From an uncultured Granulosicoccaceae bacterium (lineage in GTDB: Bacteria > Pseudomonadota > Gammaproteobacteria > Granulosicoccales > Granulosicoccaceae), in the NCBI GenBank assembly GCA_937951345.1, contig CALFCF010000015.1, positions 44,684-108,683 on the forward strand: DNA of 64,000 bases. The letters are read 5' to 3'. The notes under the pieces were generated by a model. It saw nothing but the letters and a program-made list of their open reading frames with translations. It was not told where the DNA came from and did not search any database. This document shows positions 1 through 8,898 of the stretch, in pieces. The position numbers were made by a program, and so were the translations under genes. How positions within the stretch are numbered: the first letter of the stretch is position 1; every line of letters begins with the position of its first letter.

Positions 1-843
1 AACTTGCAACGATAAGTTCTGATGAGGATACTGAATGTGCGGTTGGACACCGCACCCCATAACTCAGGAGGTAACTCTAAGAAAACATTGAAAACAAACC
101 GGATACTGAATTCGCTGAATTTTCCGCGATCATGTTCTTACAAAAACGCTTGCAAAGTCGCTCACCAATACAACGCAACTTTATAAGTAACCGGCAGAAA
201 AGGCTGGTATTGATCAAAGTCAGCAACTGCATTACTTACAGTCGAAAGGACTGGTGCAGACCTCAACAGAATTGAGTATCGAACCAACCGGACTTCAACG
301 ACGTTGAGGCGATTGTAGACTGGTTGTGCAAACGGTTCGAATCCGTATCCATCACGAGAGTGATGCATTCGGTAGACAGCGGCACTTGTAGATGTTTCGG
401 GACAACAGGCTACAGGTGGTCTACAAGATACATAAAAGGCCGAGTACACGCGACCGACAGATGCGAATACGCAAGGCAGATAAGCATGCCACTCTCTGGA
501 AGACTACGGGCGTTAGCACTGGCCTTCAGCAAATCTCTCCTGCAAGCCGCTTGCAGGGGGGATTTGTGCCGTCTTAATCCCTTACTCATATCAGTTTTCA
601 TTGCTGCACTAATTCCAGCTCTTTGTTGTTCCAGCCCTTATCACCTGCTTCTTTCTTTAACACCTTCACGAAATTCGCCCTGCGCCCGCTGGCAGCTTTT
701 TAACGCTACACTACCTGACACGATAGCGGGTTCGCTAAGTAGCTCTCGTTTCTGAAAACGTTGCGCTCGTGTTGTAATAATCAAGTACCAGTCATCCAGG
801 CGTGTGCACAACCGTATAGTGTGTGGGTAACGGTGAAATTCAT
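1..843. other. Gene-poor leading region
   Basis: No reading frame here looks like a conserved protein; the longest open frames lack ribosome binding sites and recognisable motifs. The region has a strong hairpin (531-565). On the minus strand about 33 codons (598-700) read like the tail of a Lys/Glu-rich protein without a start, possibly a gene remnant. Positions 66-86 resemble 19767-19786 (AGGAGGTAACT followed by a TAAG and AAAC block). Decayed DNA or untranslated sequence is the best reading. Confidence 0.4.
531..565. repeat. Hairpin-forming inverted repeat
   Basis: Nine-base arms CCTGCAAGC and GCTTGCAGG are separated by one base and extended outward by AAATC/GATTT. There is no T-tract right after it on either strand, so it is not a classical Rho-independent terminator. 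It could be a REP-like element or a regulator site; no second copy was noticed. Confidence 0.5.
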
Positions 844-1782
844 ATGAACAGACGACAGTTCAACAAGCTCCTGCTCGGCACGACTCTCCTGCCCGGAGTT
901 CCGCAGGCCAACGCGTTAACCGACAATGCGGGTGCGGGTGCCGCTCCCGCTGGACAAATAAAATCTTCGTTCTTAAAACAGATTCCAGTCAGCGGCGAAA
1001 GCATCCCGGCAGTCGGCATGGGTACATGGATTACATTTGACGTCCCTCCTCACACCAAACCATTAAACCAGCGTACCGAAGTATTAAAGAAATTCTTTGC
1101 GACAGGCGGTTCAATGCTTGATTCATCACCCATGTACGGATATGCCGAGCAGATTCTGGGGCATTGCCTGACGCGCCTTGATCATCCAGGTAGTGCTTTC
1201 TCTGCCAGCAAGATCTGGACACCGGTTGAAAGCCAGGGTCCATTGCAAATGCAGACAACCGAAAATCTCTGGACCGTTAAACAGATGGATCTGATGTATG
1301 TGCACAATCTGGTTAACTGGAAAGCTCACTTACCGCGACTACGTGAGTGGAAAGCAAGCGGACGCATACGCTACACAGGTATCAGCACATCGCACGGCAG
1401 ACGCCATGCCAAGCTCGAAGAGCTGATCAAACGCGAGGACTTTGACTTTGTTCAACTCACCTACAACATGATCGACCGTGAGACCGAAAAATACTTGATT
1501 CCTATGGCCGCTGATCACGGTATTGCAGTCGTGGCGAATCGACCGTTCAAGCGCGGCAATCTGATTGATCAGTTCAGTAAACGGCCATTGCCATCACTTG
1601 CGAAAGAACTTGGTTGCAGCACCTGGGCGCAATACCTGTTGCTGTTTGTCGTATCGCACCCTCAAATAACCGTGGCCATACCAGCCACATCACGCCCGGA
1701 TCACATGGACGAGAACATGGCAGTTATGCAAATGGAGATACCTGATACGGCTACCCGTAACGCGATGTTAAAAACGATCTAA
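844..1782 (+). CDS. Tat-exported aldo/keto reductase
   Basis: Aldo/keto reductase with an N-terminal twin-arginine signal: the protein opens MNRRQFNKLLLG, a good RRxFxK motif, followed by a hydrophobic stretch and an Ala-x-Ala type cleavage region near residue 23. The catalytic tetrad of the AKR fold is recognisable: Asp and Tyr in MLDSSPMYGYAE, Lys in SASKIW and His in MYVHN. The ATG at 844 is chosen over an in-frame GTG at 823 because it puts the twin arginines at positions 3-4. Tat export suggests the enzyme folds with bound cofactor and works in the periplasm. The substrate is unknown. It stands alone, pointing toward the CoA-transferase gene. Confidence 0.85.
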   Translation: MNRRQFNKLLLGTTLLPGVPQANALTDNAGAGAAPAGQIKSSFLKQIPVSGESIPAVGMGTWITFDVPPHTKPLNQRTEVLKKFFATGGSMLDSSPMYGYAEQILGHCLTRLDHPGSAFSASKIWTPVESQGPLQMQTTENLWTVKQMDLMYVHNLVNWKAHLPRLREWKASGRIRYTGISTSHGRRHAKLEELIKREDFDFVQLTYNMIDRETEKYLIPMAADHGIAVVANRPFKRGNLIDQFSKRPLPSLAKELGCSTWAQYLLLFVVSHPQITVAIPATSRPDHMDENMAVMQMEIPDTATRNAMLKTI

Positions 1783-1903
1783 AACCGATCCACTCACCCG
1801 ACAATGACACCCCGATGATCCAGCTCCGGCGATCCGTTCACCCGGTACCCAGGACACACTCAGATATAAACAATAGCGCTTTCAGCGACACTCAACAGAT
1901 AAG

Positions 1904-3286
1904 TCACCACGCGGCATCGTGTGTTCGTAACTCACCCGCTGTGTGGTGCCAGTGGGTCTGACAATTTTCGAAAGCAACAGGGAACGGCAGACGCTGTAGA
2001 TCTCCCCAGACTGTTTTCTCAAGGTTTAGCTCAGCATCATTAAATGCATTCAGGTTCAAATTGCCTGTGAAATGATTTAACGGATGCTCGGTTAGTAGTC
2101 GCGCAGTGCGGGCAAGACTCAAACGTGCGCTGCACACGACGTTTTCCACCTGACGCTGATATAAACCTGTCAGTACACATCCCGCCATCAAGTATCCGGT
2201 AGCATGATCAAGTGCCTGAACCGGTAATGGCGTGGGTATTTCGGCAGCCACGACTTGCATACCGTAGTCGGCTATGCCGCAACTCATTTGCACCAGGCTG
2301 TCAAACCCGCGTCGACAGATCCATGGCCCGTGCCAACCGTAGGCGTTTAGCGCAACATCAATGAGTCCCGGGTTTATACTCTTTCGTACATTTTCACCTA
2401 ACCCCAGATTCTCAAGTGCATCAGCTCTGAAGCCATGAACAAACACATCGGCCTGCTGCAGCAGCTGTTTAAACGTTGCGAGATCGCCTTTGTTAGTCAA
2501 ATCCAATCCGGCACGGCGTTTACCCAGTGTCATATCCAGATTTATGACACCTTCCTGCCAATGTGGTGGATCTATACGCAAAACATCAGCACCGAAACCG
2601 GCCAGAAAACGCGTTGCCGCCGGACCAGCAAGCACACGTGTACAGTCTAGTACCCTGATGCCCTGAAGTGGCCTGGACCGACTATGCGCTAACCGTTCAG
2701 CAGTGGAATTGTTAGCGGCATCCGATGCATGCGTTGTCCAGTGAATCAACGGTTCATCAGCAACACTCAGACCCTGTTCATGCGTGGCCCAGTCGGCCAT
2801 TGAGCGCATGGCGGCTGCGCATCCTCCCTCCCCGACAATCGACTTTTCCAGCTCGTCGACTGACCACTGTGCAACTGCCTTCTCTACAGCGACACGGTCT
2901 TCCTTACAGCCGAGAATTGACAAAGCCGCCTGTCGATGATGACTATAGTTCGTGTGCAACCGGATCCAGCCGTCGGCGCACGCATAGTCGCCTGCGACCG
3001 GATCCCACAACGGTGGCGCGTCCCAACCCACCGGTCGCGCGCTATTAGCAAACCACAAACCGGCCAGCATCGGATTGATGGACAAACCACCCGGATCAAC
3101 CCCACGCGCATGCGCATATCGTTGCAGCGAACAGGCAGCTGCATGCATGCTCGACACCGCTAGCATTGACACAGGGAATACCGATGAAAGCGTATCTGAT
3201 TCGTTAACGTTCAGATACGGGTAGATGCTGGCATCCGAGAAGTTCTCGTCGGGCAGCAATAGATTGCTCAGTATTTCGCTACGCAA
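1904..3286 (-). CDS. CoA-transferase family III (CaiB/BaiF)
   Basis: Family III CoA-transferase that moves CoA between organic acids. The family signature starts near residue 205 (LQGIRVLDCTRVLAGP, then GADVLRIDPP), in the middle of the protein rather than at its start. The preceding ~200 residues contain a DYACADGWIRLH stretch that resembles the part normally lying after the catalytic half, so the domain order looks permuted or duplicated. There is no ATG near the start. An AGGAG at 3294-3298 is 1 nt from a TTG at 3292 but 7 nt from a second in-frame TTG at 3286, so 3286 is preferred. The substrate cannot be read from sequence. Confidence 0.8.
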   Translation of the reverse strand: MRSEILSNLLLPDENFSDASIYPYLNVNESDTLSSVFPVSMLAVSSMHAAACSLQRYAHARGVDPGGLSINPMLAGLWFANSARPVGWDAPPLWDPVAGDYACADGWIRLHTNYSHHRQAALSILGCKEDRVAVEKAVAQWSVDELEKSIVGEGGCAAAMRSMADWATHEQGLSVADEPLIHWTTHASDAANNSTAERLAHSRSRPLQGIRVLDCTRVLAGPAATRFLAGFGADVLRIDPPHWQEGVINLDMTLGKRRAGLDLTNKGDLATFKQLLQQADVFVHGFRADALENLGLGENVRKSINPGLIDVALNAYGWHGPWICRRGFDSLVQMSCGIADYGMQVVAAEIPTPLPVQALDHATGYLMAGCVLTGLYQRQVENVVCSARLSLARTARLLTEHPLNHFTGNLNLNAFNDAELNLEKTVWGDLQRLPFPVAFENCQTHWHHTAGELRTHDAAW

Positions 3287-3554
3287 CGACAATCTCCTTT
3301 CTACTTAACTTTTGTCTTAATTGGAGCCACTAAAAAACGATTTGCAGTAAAGAGTCTTTTCAGTCTTTTAGTACCAATTGTATACGACTGAGGCGTACCG
3401 CTCGTTCGCCCGATGGATGAAGCAGTACTCAATATTAAGCGTCGCACACATGCCCGGAATTCCCGATCGCTCTGTAGTAGACTAATTGCATAGGCCACAT
3501 AGGCGATTTTCGAATGGATCGGAATTACGGGCAACTAAAGCCAGATCGAATGCC

Positions 3555-4142
3555 ATGTCAGTAGACGAAGACACTCTCGCTGTTTACCGTAATCGTGTAG
3601 ATGATTACAAAAAACTGGTTCAAGGTGTTAAAAATCCGGATCTCGACTATTTTTTGAAATGCCTGCCAAACGGCGCTCGCGTGCTGGACGCAGGCGCAGG
3701 ACCAGGGTTGGACGCATCCATTCTAAAAGAGTATGGCTTTGATGTAATAGCGCTTGAACCGGTTGCCGAGTTCGCTGACTTGATCGAACAGCGTGGTATA
3801 AAAACCATCAGAGATAGCTTTGATTCGATAACTCATAAAACCGAGTTTGACGGCATTTGGGCGCACTTCTCGCTTTTGCACATTTCGCGTGACCATCTAC
3901 CGAAGATCCTGAGTAACTTTCGCACAGCAATGAAACCGGGCGGTACGTTTGTCATTGGTATGAAACTGGGGAAAGGCTCGAAACGCGATAAGCTTGGACG
4001 TCTTTATACCTACTATTCAACCGATGAGCTAATCAAGCTTTTAACGACTGCCGGATTCAGCGTTTTTCGGAAACGGCAGTATCGAATAGTCGGCCTCGCA
4101 GGAGATAAGGAATCCTGCATTGCAATTATGGCTAATTCCTGA
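3555..4142 (+). CDS. Class I SAM-dependent methyltransferase
   Basis: Small methyltransferase (195 aa) of the Rossmann-fold class. Motif I is GARVLDAGAGPGLDA, the acidic end of strand beta2 is in VIALEPV, and DGIWAHFSLLHI matches the motif that binds near the methyl donor. MKPGGTFVIGMK is the usual post-motif turn and strand. There is no signal peptide, so it is cytosolic. The ATG at 3555 is chosen because the methyltransferase fold begins shortly after; longer in-frame starts add only unlike residues. The acceptor is unknown. The metallophosphoesterase gene follows 59 bp downstream on the same strand. Confidence 0.8.
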   Translation: MSVDEDTLAVYRNRVDDYKKLVQGVKNPDLDYFLKCLPNGARVLDAGAGPGLDASILKEYGFDVIALEPVAEFADLIEQRGIKTIRDSFDSITHKTEFDGIWAHFSLLHISRDHLPKILSNFRTAMKPGGTFVIGMKLGKGSKRDKLGRLYTYYSTDELIKLLTTAGFSVFRKRQYRIVGLAGDKESCIAIMANS

Positions 4143-4201
4143 TCGACGCCCATCGCGCCTGTAAAAGAAATACCGCCTTTTTATTTTTAAAAAGTCCGCT
4201 A

Positions 4202-5347
4202 ATGCGACGTATAGCAATTGCCGCTTTTTTCCTGGCTGTGGTTTGGCTGGTTTGTTTGTTGCCAGTGGCTGCAACTTTACACTGGCTTTTTGACTTGAAT
4301 TGGCCATATTTGTTACTTCCAGCCAGCTTCTTTCTGACTGTCGTATATGCCTTTGGTTCTTTGCAGGTATTACGTAACGGTCCTGACTGGCTTGCGTTTT
4401 TGTCAATGCAATTTCTTGGCATTTGTTCGGTTGGCTGGCTTACGATTATTGCCGGCCTTCTGGTCGAGATTGCGATCCCTGGTTTAAATCCGCTACCCAT
4501 GGTGACTGTAGCCTGGTTAACGCTCATTGCAGTCGGTCTTTACAACGCACTGCGTCTTACTGTTAGCTCACATACAGTTTCTGACTATCGAATTAAAAAC
4601 CCAATACGCGTTGTTCACATCACTGACGTTCATATCGGTTCGCGCCGTGCAGGCTTTCTGGAGCGAGTAGTCAATACAATCTTGCATCTGGAACCAGACA
4701 TCGTTGTGATTACGGGGGATTTAATTGACCTTTCCCGTGTGGAAGCAATAAATTTGCAAGCGTTAGCCAAGCTACCTTGTCAGGTTCTGATGTGTACCGG
4801 CAACCACGAACGCTATATTGATATGAAGAAGGCATTGGCAGCCACTGAATCACAAGGTGTTACGGTGCTGCGTGACGAAAGCGTAGAGTTTGCCGATATC
4901 AGGTTTATCGGCATCGATGACAGAGAAGATACCGGCGCTCTGGATTCTGTTCTGCAATCAGTACTTGCAAAACAAGCTCGTCGCATAAACACGAAAGAAC
5001 AGACAAATACACCGGTTGCTAATGCGCTGGATAATAAAGATTTAAAAGAACCTTACACGATTGTTCTCTACCATAAACCCGATGGCTGGCAGTACATTAA
5101 GCAAAAACAGTTGCCACTCATGCTGGCTGGACATACTCACAATGGACAGGTCTGGCCTTTTCAACTATTGGTCAAGCGACGCTATCCCGAGATTTTTGGC
5201 TGGTATGTCGACGATAAAAGCGCAATTTATGTATCCAGTGGCACCGGCACCTGGGGGCCGGTTATGCGCCTTGGCTCGCGCAATGAAATTAACGTTTTTG
5301 ACCTGAAACCCGGTAGCGCAGAAAACGAGATTTCTGCATCAGCCTAG
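4202..5347 (+). CDS. Membrane-anchored metallophosphoesterase
   Basis: 381-residue protein with about four N-terminal transmembrane segments (residues 1-120) and a calcineurin-like phosphoesterase domain. All metal-binding blocks are present: TDVHIG, GDLID, GNHE and GHTHNGQ. The architecture is that of the YaeI/YkuE group, whose members act on lipid-linked phosphates or other phosphodiesters at the membrane. The TAG stop (5345-5347) lies in the CTAG target duplication of the MITE inserted just downstream. Because the target base sequence already contained this TAG, the insertion probably did not change the protein end. The exact substrate is unknown. Confidence 0.85.
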   Translation: MRRIAIAAFFLAVVWLVCLLPVAATLHWLFDLNWPYLLLPASFFLTVVYAFGSLQVLRNGPDWLAFLSMQFLGICSVGWLTIIAGLLVEIAIPGLNPLPMVTVAWLTLIAVGLYNALRLTVSSHTVSDYRIKNPIRVVHITDVHIGSRRAGFLERVVNTILHLEPDIVVITGDLIDLSRVEAINLQALAKLPCQVLMCTGNHERYIDMKKALAATESQGVTVLRDESVEFADIRFIGIDDREDTGALDSVLQSVLAKQARRINTKEQTNTPVANALDNKDLKEPYTIVLYHKPDGWQYIKQKQLPLMLAGHTHNGQVWPFQLLVKRRYPEIFGWYVDDKSAIYVSSGTGTWGPVMRLGSRNEINVFDLKPGSAENEISASA

Positions 5348-5487
5348 GGGACCTCTGATTTATTAGGCGAGGCAGGCAGGGCAAGGCGAAATTTGGCGAA
5401 AAAGCGGAGTGTATATGCGAATACATGAGCATTTTGAGCCGAATTTCAACGCAGCACTGGCAACGCAGGCAATAAATCAGAGGTTCC
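5348..5487. mobile_element. 140-bp MITE with CTAG target duplication
   Basis: The 17-bp terminal inverted repeats are GGGACCTCTGATTTATT on the left and, reverse-complemented, GGAACCTCTGATTTATT on the right (one mismatch). The element is bounded by CTAG on both sides (5344-5347 and 5488-5491). It encodes no protein. Its interior is shared with the partial copy at 63893-64000. A four-base YTAR-type duplication is typical of IS5-family transposases, so it is probably mobilised in trans by one; no such transposase is in the window. It sits in the convergent gap between two genes and supplies the last codons and stop of the peptidase. Confidence 0.88.
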
Positions 5488-7396
5488 CTAGGTGTTTAAT
5501 TTCAAGATCAGAGATTTGCTCAACAGGTAATAACCCGAATACACGAAGGTAAAACTCCAGCTCAGCTTCCAACGCCCGCTTGATATTTTCAGCTTTACGA
5601 AAACCATGCTGCTCACCATCAAATTCCAGATAGGCAACCGGTATTTTACGACTATCAAGTGCTTCAACAATCATTCGTGACTGATTCGGTGGAACGATTT
5701 TGTCCTCCGATCCCTGCAATACAAGCATTGGAGCTGTAAAACCATCCAGATGATGGATAGGTGAGCGTTCCCGGTAAGTATCAATTTTTTCCGGATAGGG
5801 TCCGACCAGATTGTCCAGATAACGGCTCTCGAACTTATGAGTGTCAGCTGCCAGAGCCTCAAGATCAGCAACGCCATACATACTGCAACCTGCAGCAAAC
5901 ACGTCATGAAACGCTAACGCGCATAAAACAGTGTAACCACCTGCGCTACCACCGCGGATCAACAACCGGTCACGATCAACATCGCCACGTTCGGCAAGAA
6001 ACAATGCTGCATTGACACAATCCGCAACATCACTGACCCCCCAGTTCCCGTACAGCTTGTTGCGATATTCACGTCCAAATCCGGAGCTACCGCGATAGTT
6101 GACATCAACCACCGCAAAACCGCGGCTTGTCCAAAATTGTCGGGAAAGATTCAGATGTGAACGGGCAGCTGATGTCGGCCCACCATGCGCAAGAACAATC
6201 AGCGGTGGTTTTTCATCATCCACAGGCCGGTATTCAGGATTTGACGGCTTAAAAAACAATGCGTAAGCGTGATCTCCGTCATCAGTCGGGTATCTTATAA
6301 TTTCCGGCGCCTGAAGCAATTCGGCGTCGACTTCCAACGAGCGCGGTGCCAGTATCTCCTGCCCGTTGTAGACAACAGCGCTCTCGCGCGACCAGCCACA
6401 GCCGACGTAGGCCGTGCTGCCTTCACGGTGACGCAACGAATGAAAGGCAGAGTACTGATTACTTATTGAATCCTGCATACCATCAACAAACTCAACCCCC
6501 TCGGAGAATCGCGCAGACAGGATAGAACCGTCACTTGCAAAAGCATAACGGGCCAATCCAAATACCCAGGGTGGATAGCCGATTTCCCCGTCAACCTGCA
6601 ATACAGGATCTTCCGAGAACTCGCTGTAAACATGCCAGTAGTCATTTTTATCAGACAGGTAGTGCAAGGTACCGTCGGGTGCATACAGTGGTTGTACAAC
6701 CGCTTCATCGTTACCACCGGCTATCGTGATTAAATCATTCAACTGACAGCTGTCGTGACTACTTGAGAATGTTGCCTGACACAGCTCCGTCGTATCCCAC
6801 GGCATATTCGGGTGATGCCACTGAATCCATGCCAGTTTGTTACCATCAGAGGATAAACAGGGCGAGGCATAAAAGTCCGTACCGCTAACAAGCGTGATGA
6901 GTTGGCAGGAGCCATCAGTAGCAATAGCAGCCAGAAAATTTTCCGGCTCCGTACTTTCAGCCGTATGCCGCTCACAAACAGCAACTAACCATAAACCGTC
7001 GTTCGAGACACGAAAATCCGCAAAGCGTAGTCCCCGCGCCGTGTCAGGTTCTGGCGACAACAAAACAGGCTGGCTGTCCGGTATTGTCGTATCGAGTTTT
7101 CGAATACGTTGATCACTGTAGTCAACGTAATAAGCGATGCCATTTTGTACCCACCAGCTTCCGCCACCGTACTCATGTACAGCTGTTCTGACATTTGTAT
7201 CCGGTGGTGTCACTTCCGCGACTGTGCCATCGGACCACTTCATTAATGCGCTGCGCCCACCTTCTGACGGCCGCGATTCGACCCACCAGCAGGCGTTCTG
7301 CTCTGGAATAACTTCAGAAACTCCGCGCGCACCCTGTAATAACAAAGAGGTCGTAACGGCGGAATCCCAGGTACCACAATGTTCTGGTTTGCTCAT
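5477..7396 (-). CDS. S9 family prolyl oligopeptidase-type peptidase
   Basis: Serine peptidase of clan SC, family S9 (about 639 aa from the start chosen). An N-terminal beta-propeller half is followed by an alpha/beta-hydrolase domain with nucleophile in RGGSAGGY (near residue 482), Asp in GSEDKIVPP (near 564) and His in EQHGFR (near 595). The ATG at 7396 (MSKPEHCG) is preferred over an upstream in-frame start because homology begins there and the extension would run into the divergent ArsR control region. The final residues and the TGA stop (5477-5479) lie in the terminal repeat of the MITE, so the C-terminus is a product of the insertion. No signal peptide is seen, so it is cytosolic. Confidence 0.88.
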   Translation of the reverse strand: MSKPEHCGTWDSAVTTSLLLQGARGVSEVIPEQNACWWVESRPSEGGRSALMKWSDGTVAEVTPPDTNVRTAVHEYGGGSWWVQNGIAYYVDYSDQRIRKLDTTIPDSQPVLLSPEPDTARGLRFADFRVSNDGLWLVAVCERHTAESTEPENFLAAIATDGSCQLITLVSGTDFYASPCLSSDGNKLAWIQWHHPNMPWDTTELCQATFSSSHDSCQLNDLITIAGGNDEAVVQPLYAPDGTLHYLSDKNDYWHVYSEFSEDPVLQVDGEIGYPPWVFGLARYAFASDGSILSARFSEGVEFVDGMQDSISNQYSAFHSLRHREGSTAYVGCGWSRESAVVYNGQEILAPRSLEVDAELLQAPEIIRYPTDDGDHAYALFFKPSNPEYRPVDDEKPPLIVLAHGGPTSAARSHLNLSRQFWTSRGFAVVDVNYRGSSGFGREYRNKLYGNWGVSDVADCVNAALFLAERGDVDRDRLLIRGGSAGGYTVLCALAFHDVFAAGCSMYGVADLEALAADTHKFESRYLDNLVGPYPEKIDTYRERSPIHHLDGFTAPMLVLQGSEDKIVPPNQSRMIVEALDSRKIPVAYLEFDGEQHGFRKAENIKRALEAELEFYLRVFGLLPVEQISDLEIKHLGNL

Positions 7397-7484
7397 AACA
7401 CGGAATCTCAACGATGCGGCGAACACCATACGACCGCGCGAATCACACTGCAAGAGCGCAAGCAATATTGTCAAAACTTGCTTT

Positions 7485-7512
7485 ATTTCTATATTTCGCT
7501 AAATATAGAAAT
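7485..7512. promoter_or_regulatory. Putative ArsR-family operator
   Basis: Perfect inverted repeat with 12-base arms, ATTTCTATATTT and AAATATAGAAAT, around a CGCT spacer. The right arm ends at the base before the ATG of the ArsR-type gene, and the repeat lies about 90 bp upstream of the divergent peptidase start. A dimeric winged-helix repressor bound here would block its own translation start region and probably both promoters. AT-rich palindromes of this kind are typical ArsR-family sites. Confidence 0.75.
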
Positions 7513-7851
7513 ATGCAGAAAACGCGATCAACTAAACCCGCTGCGCCAGCAATTGCAACTACTGAAGCGGCGAATGCATTTGCTGCATTGGGATCAGAAC
7601 AACGGCTGGAGCTGGTTAAGATTTTGTCGCGTGCTGGACCACAAGGAATGGCCACCGGAGAACTTGGTGGGCTGGCGGGAGTGTACGGATCAACGCTTTC
7701 GCATCACCTGAAAGTATTGACAGATGCTGGACTGGTTGGACAAATGCGCCAGGGCAGATTTATCGTCTGTACTGCGCTGGCATACTCACTGGTACACGGA
7801 CTTGCGCAGTATTTAACTGAGAATTGCTGCGTTAGTACGCCGAGCAGTTAA
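7513..7851 (+). CDS. ArsR-family winged-helix transcriptional regulator
   Basis: 112-residue ArsR/SmtB-type repressor. The helix-turn-helix is visible in TGELGGLAGVYGSTLSHHLK, followed by the wing region LVGQMRQGRFIV. The C-terminus has adjacent cysteines (LTENCC), as in the arsenic-sensing subgroup that places its thiols at the C-terminal helix, but the third downstream cysteine described for that subgroup is missing and no arsenic genes are in the window. The start at 7513 directly follows a perfect palindrome (7485-7512), consistent with autoregulation. Likely targets are itself and the divergent S9 peptidase; the signal is unknown. Confidence 0.85.
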   Translation: MQKTRSTKPAAPAIATTEAANAFAALGSEQRLELVKILSRAGPQGMATGELGGLAGVYGSTLSHHLKVLTDAGLVGQMRQGRFIVCTALAYSLVHGLAQYLTENCCVSTPSS

Positions 7852-7878
7852 AAAGGTTATGGGTAACCGGGTGATTGA

Positions 7879-8550
7879 TCACGGGCTATCAGCAACCGGT
7901 TCGTAGCGAACCGTTGTTGTGCAACCCGCATTTGCAAACTGCGCAATACCGAAGGTGAATTTGCCGCGTCGCGGTTCACGCGATAAATCTCCTTGTAAAA
8001 TCAAAGTGACACGCCCATCCGCAAGTGAATCAGACGACGTCGGTGAAGACATTCGTAAACCTGTTGGGATCTCAAGTCGAAACCGGCCGCTAACACTCAG
8101 GTACGACCAATGGACTGCATCGTTAATTTTGGCCTCGACACGACCGTCGGTAACGCTGATCGGGATTGCCTGTCCGAACGATTGGCAATTGATCCGCCAG
8201 TTCTGTACAAGCTGCGGTGACGGTGTATCAAGCATTTGCGCCAGCCATACACCATCGAAGCGACCGCTCGTATCACGAAATTCAGCCGGCACCTGGCGGC
8301 GAACTTCATTGCCACAACCGGTAACAGCCAACAACAGGAGCGCAACAATTGCCGGACGCAGATACCGGTTTTCAGTTCTACTCGAGAAAATCGAAGTACA
8401 CCAATTTCGAATGTGTATTGGATCGCAACCACGGACGTAAATGCAGGCGTGGCTGCAAGCGCATCTACCAGCGTATTTGCTAACGTATTTGCTAACGCAT
8501 CTGCTGAAGAAACTGAGTCTCATCCCTGAATTTACGCAAAGAATATGCAA
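7879..8550 (-). CDS. Putative lipoprotein of unknown function
   Basis: The reliable part starts with a lipobox, LLLLAVTGC, preceded by a hydrophobic segment and basic residues, which predicts an Lpp-type acylated protein at the outer membrane. About 140 residues follow with no family I recognise; alternating beta-like stretches and two further cysteines suggest a small beta-rich domain. The 223-codon frame has an unlikely Cys-rich N-terminal extension covering a tandem 12-bp repeat, so the true start is uncertain and may lie closer to the lipobox. It overlaps no other gene and is convergent with the ArsR gene. Confidence 0.55.
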   Translation of the reverse strand: MHILCVNSGMRLSFFSRCVSKYVSKYAGRCACSHACIYVRGCDPIHIRNWCTSIFSSRTENRYLRPAIVALLLLAVTGCGNEVRRQVPAEFRDTSGRFDGVWLAQMLDTPSPQLVQNWRINCQSFGQAIPISVTDGRVEAKINDAVHWSYLSVSGRFRLEIPTGLRMSSPTSSDSLADGRVTLILQGDLSREPRRGKFTFGIAQFANAGCTTTVRYEPVADSP

Positions 8551-8898
8551 AGAAAACTACCGGATAATATTCAGACAATCGTACTCACCGTTTACAGCTG
8601 ATAAGACATCAAATGCGGCAAGCAATTCAAGCAGGAAAGAATACCCTAGTCCGCCTACGTTTTCTTTGACGATTTGGTCAGGCTTGAGCGCCTGCAGGTG
8701 ACCTGGGGCACAAAACTGCGCACTAATGCACGGTGCCCACATCGTTTAAGCAGGTATTACGGTAGATTTTTCCCAAGTTAAACAACTAGATCCACTGACA
8801 CAAGACAGTCTACTGCCAACAGGTTGTCACATAATGCAAGCCTTTTAAAAACGCGTCTTAACACCACGATTTCAGTGCCGGGCGTATACTGAGTACCC
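8551..8898. other. Intergenic region, possible small ORF
   Basis: This 348-bp gap separates divergent genes. A 61-codon minus-strand frame (8557-8742) ends just upstream of the lipoprotein frame. It has a plausible amino-acid mix but no ribosome binding site or recognised family, so I do not call it a gene. A TATACT at 8885-8890 could be the -10 of the peroxiredoxin promoter. Confidence 0.35.
8885..8890 (+). promoter_or_regulatory. Possible -10 box, leaderless start
   Basis: TATACT lies 8 bases before the ATG at 8899 and no Shine-Dalgarno sequence is present between them. If used, transcription would begin at or next to the start codon, giving a leaderless mRNA for the peroxiredoxin gene. 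No convincing -35 box is seen at the right distance, so this is a weak call. Confidence 0.3.

Noticed and set aside
324..755. 143-codon + strand open frame, overlapped by two minus frames
   Set aside because: No ribosome binding site, no recognisable domain, and the frame runs through a strong hairpin; residue composition looks like chance reading.
3301..3534. 77-codon minus frame upstream of the CaiB-type gene
   Set aside because: No start signals or family features; better explained as the control region between two genes.
8469..8505. Tandem CGTATTTGCTAA repeats as a possible CRISPR or operator
   Set aside because: Only two and a half 12-bp copies without spacers; noted only as a reason to doubt the lipoprotein's long N-terminus.
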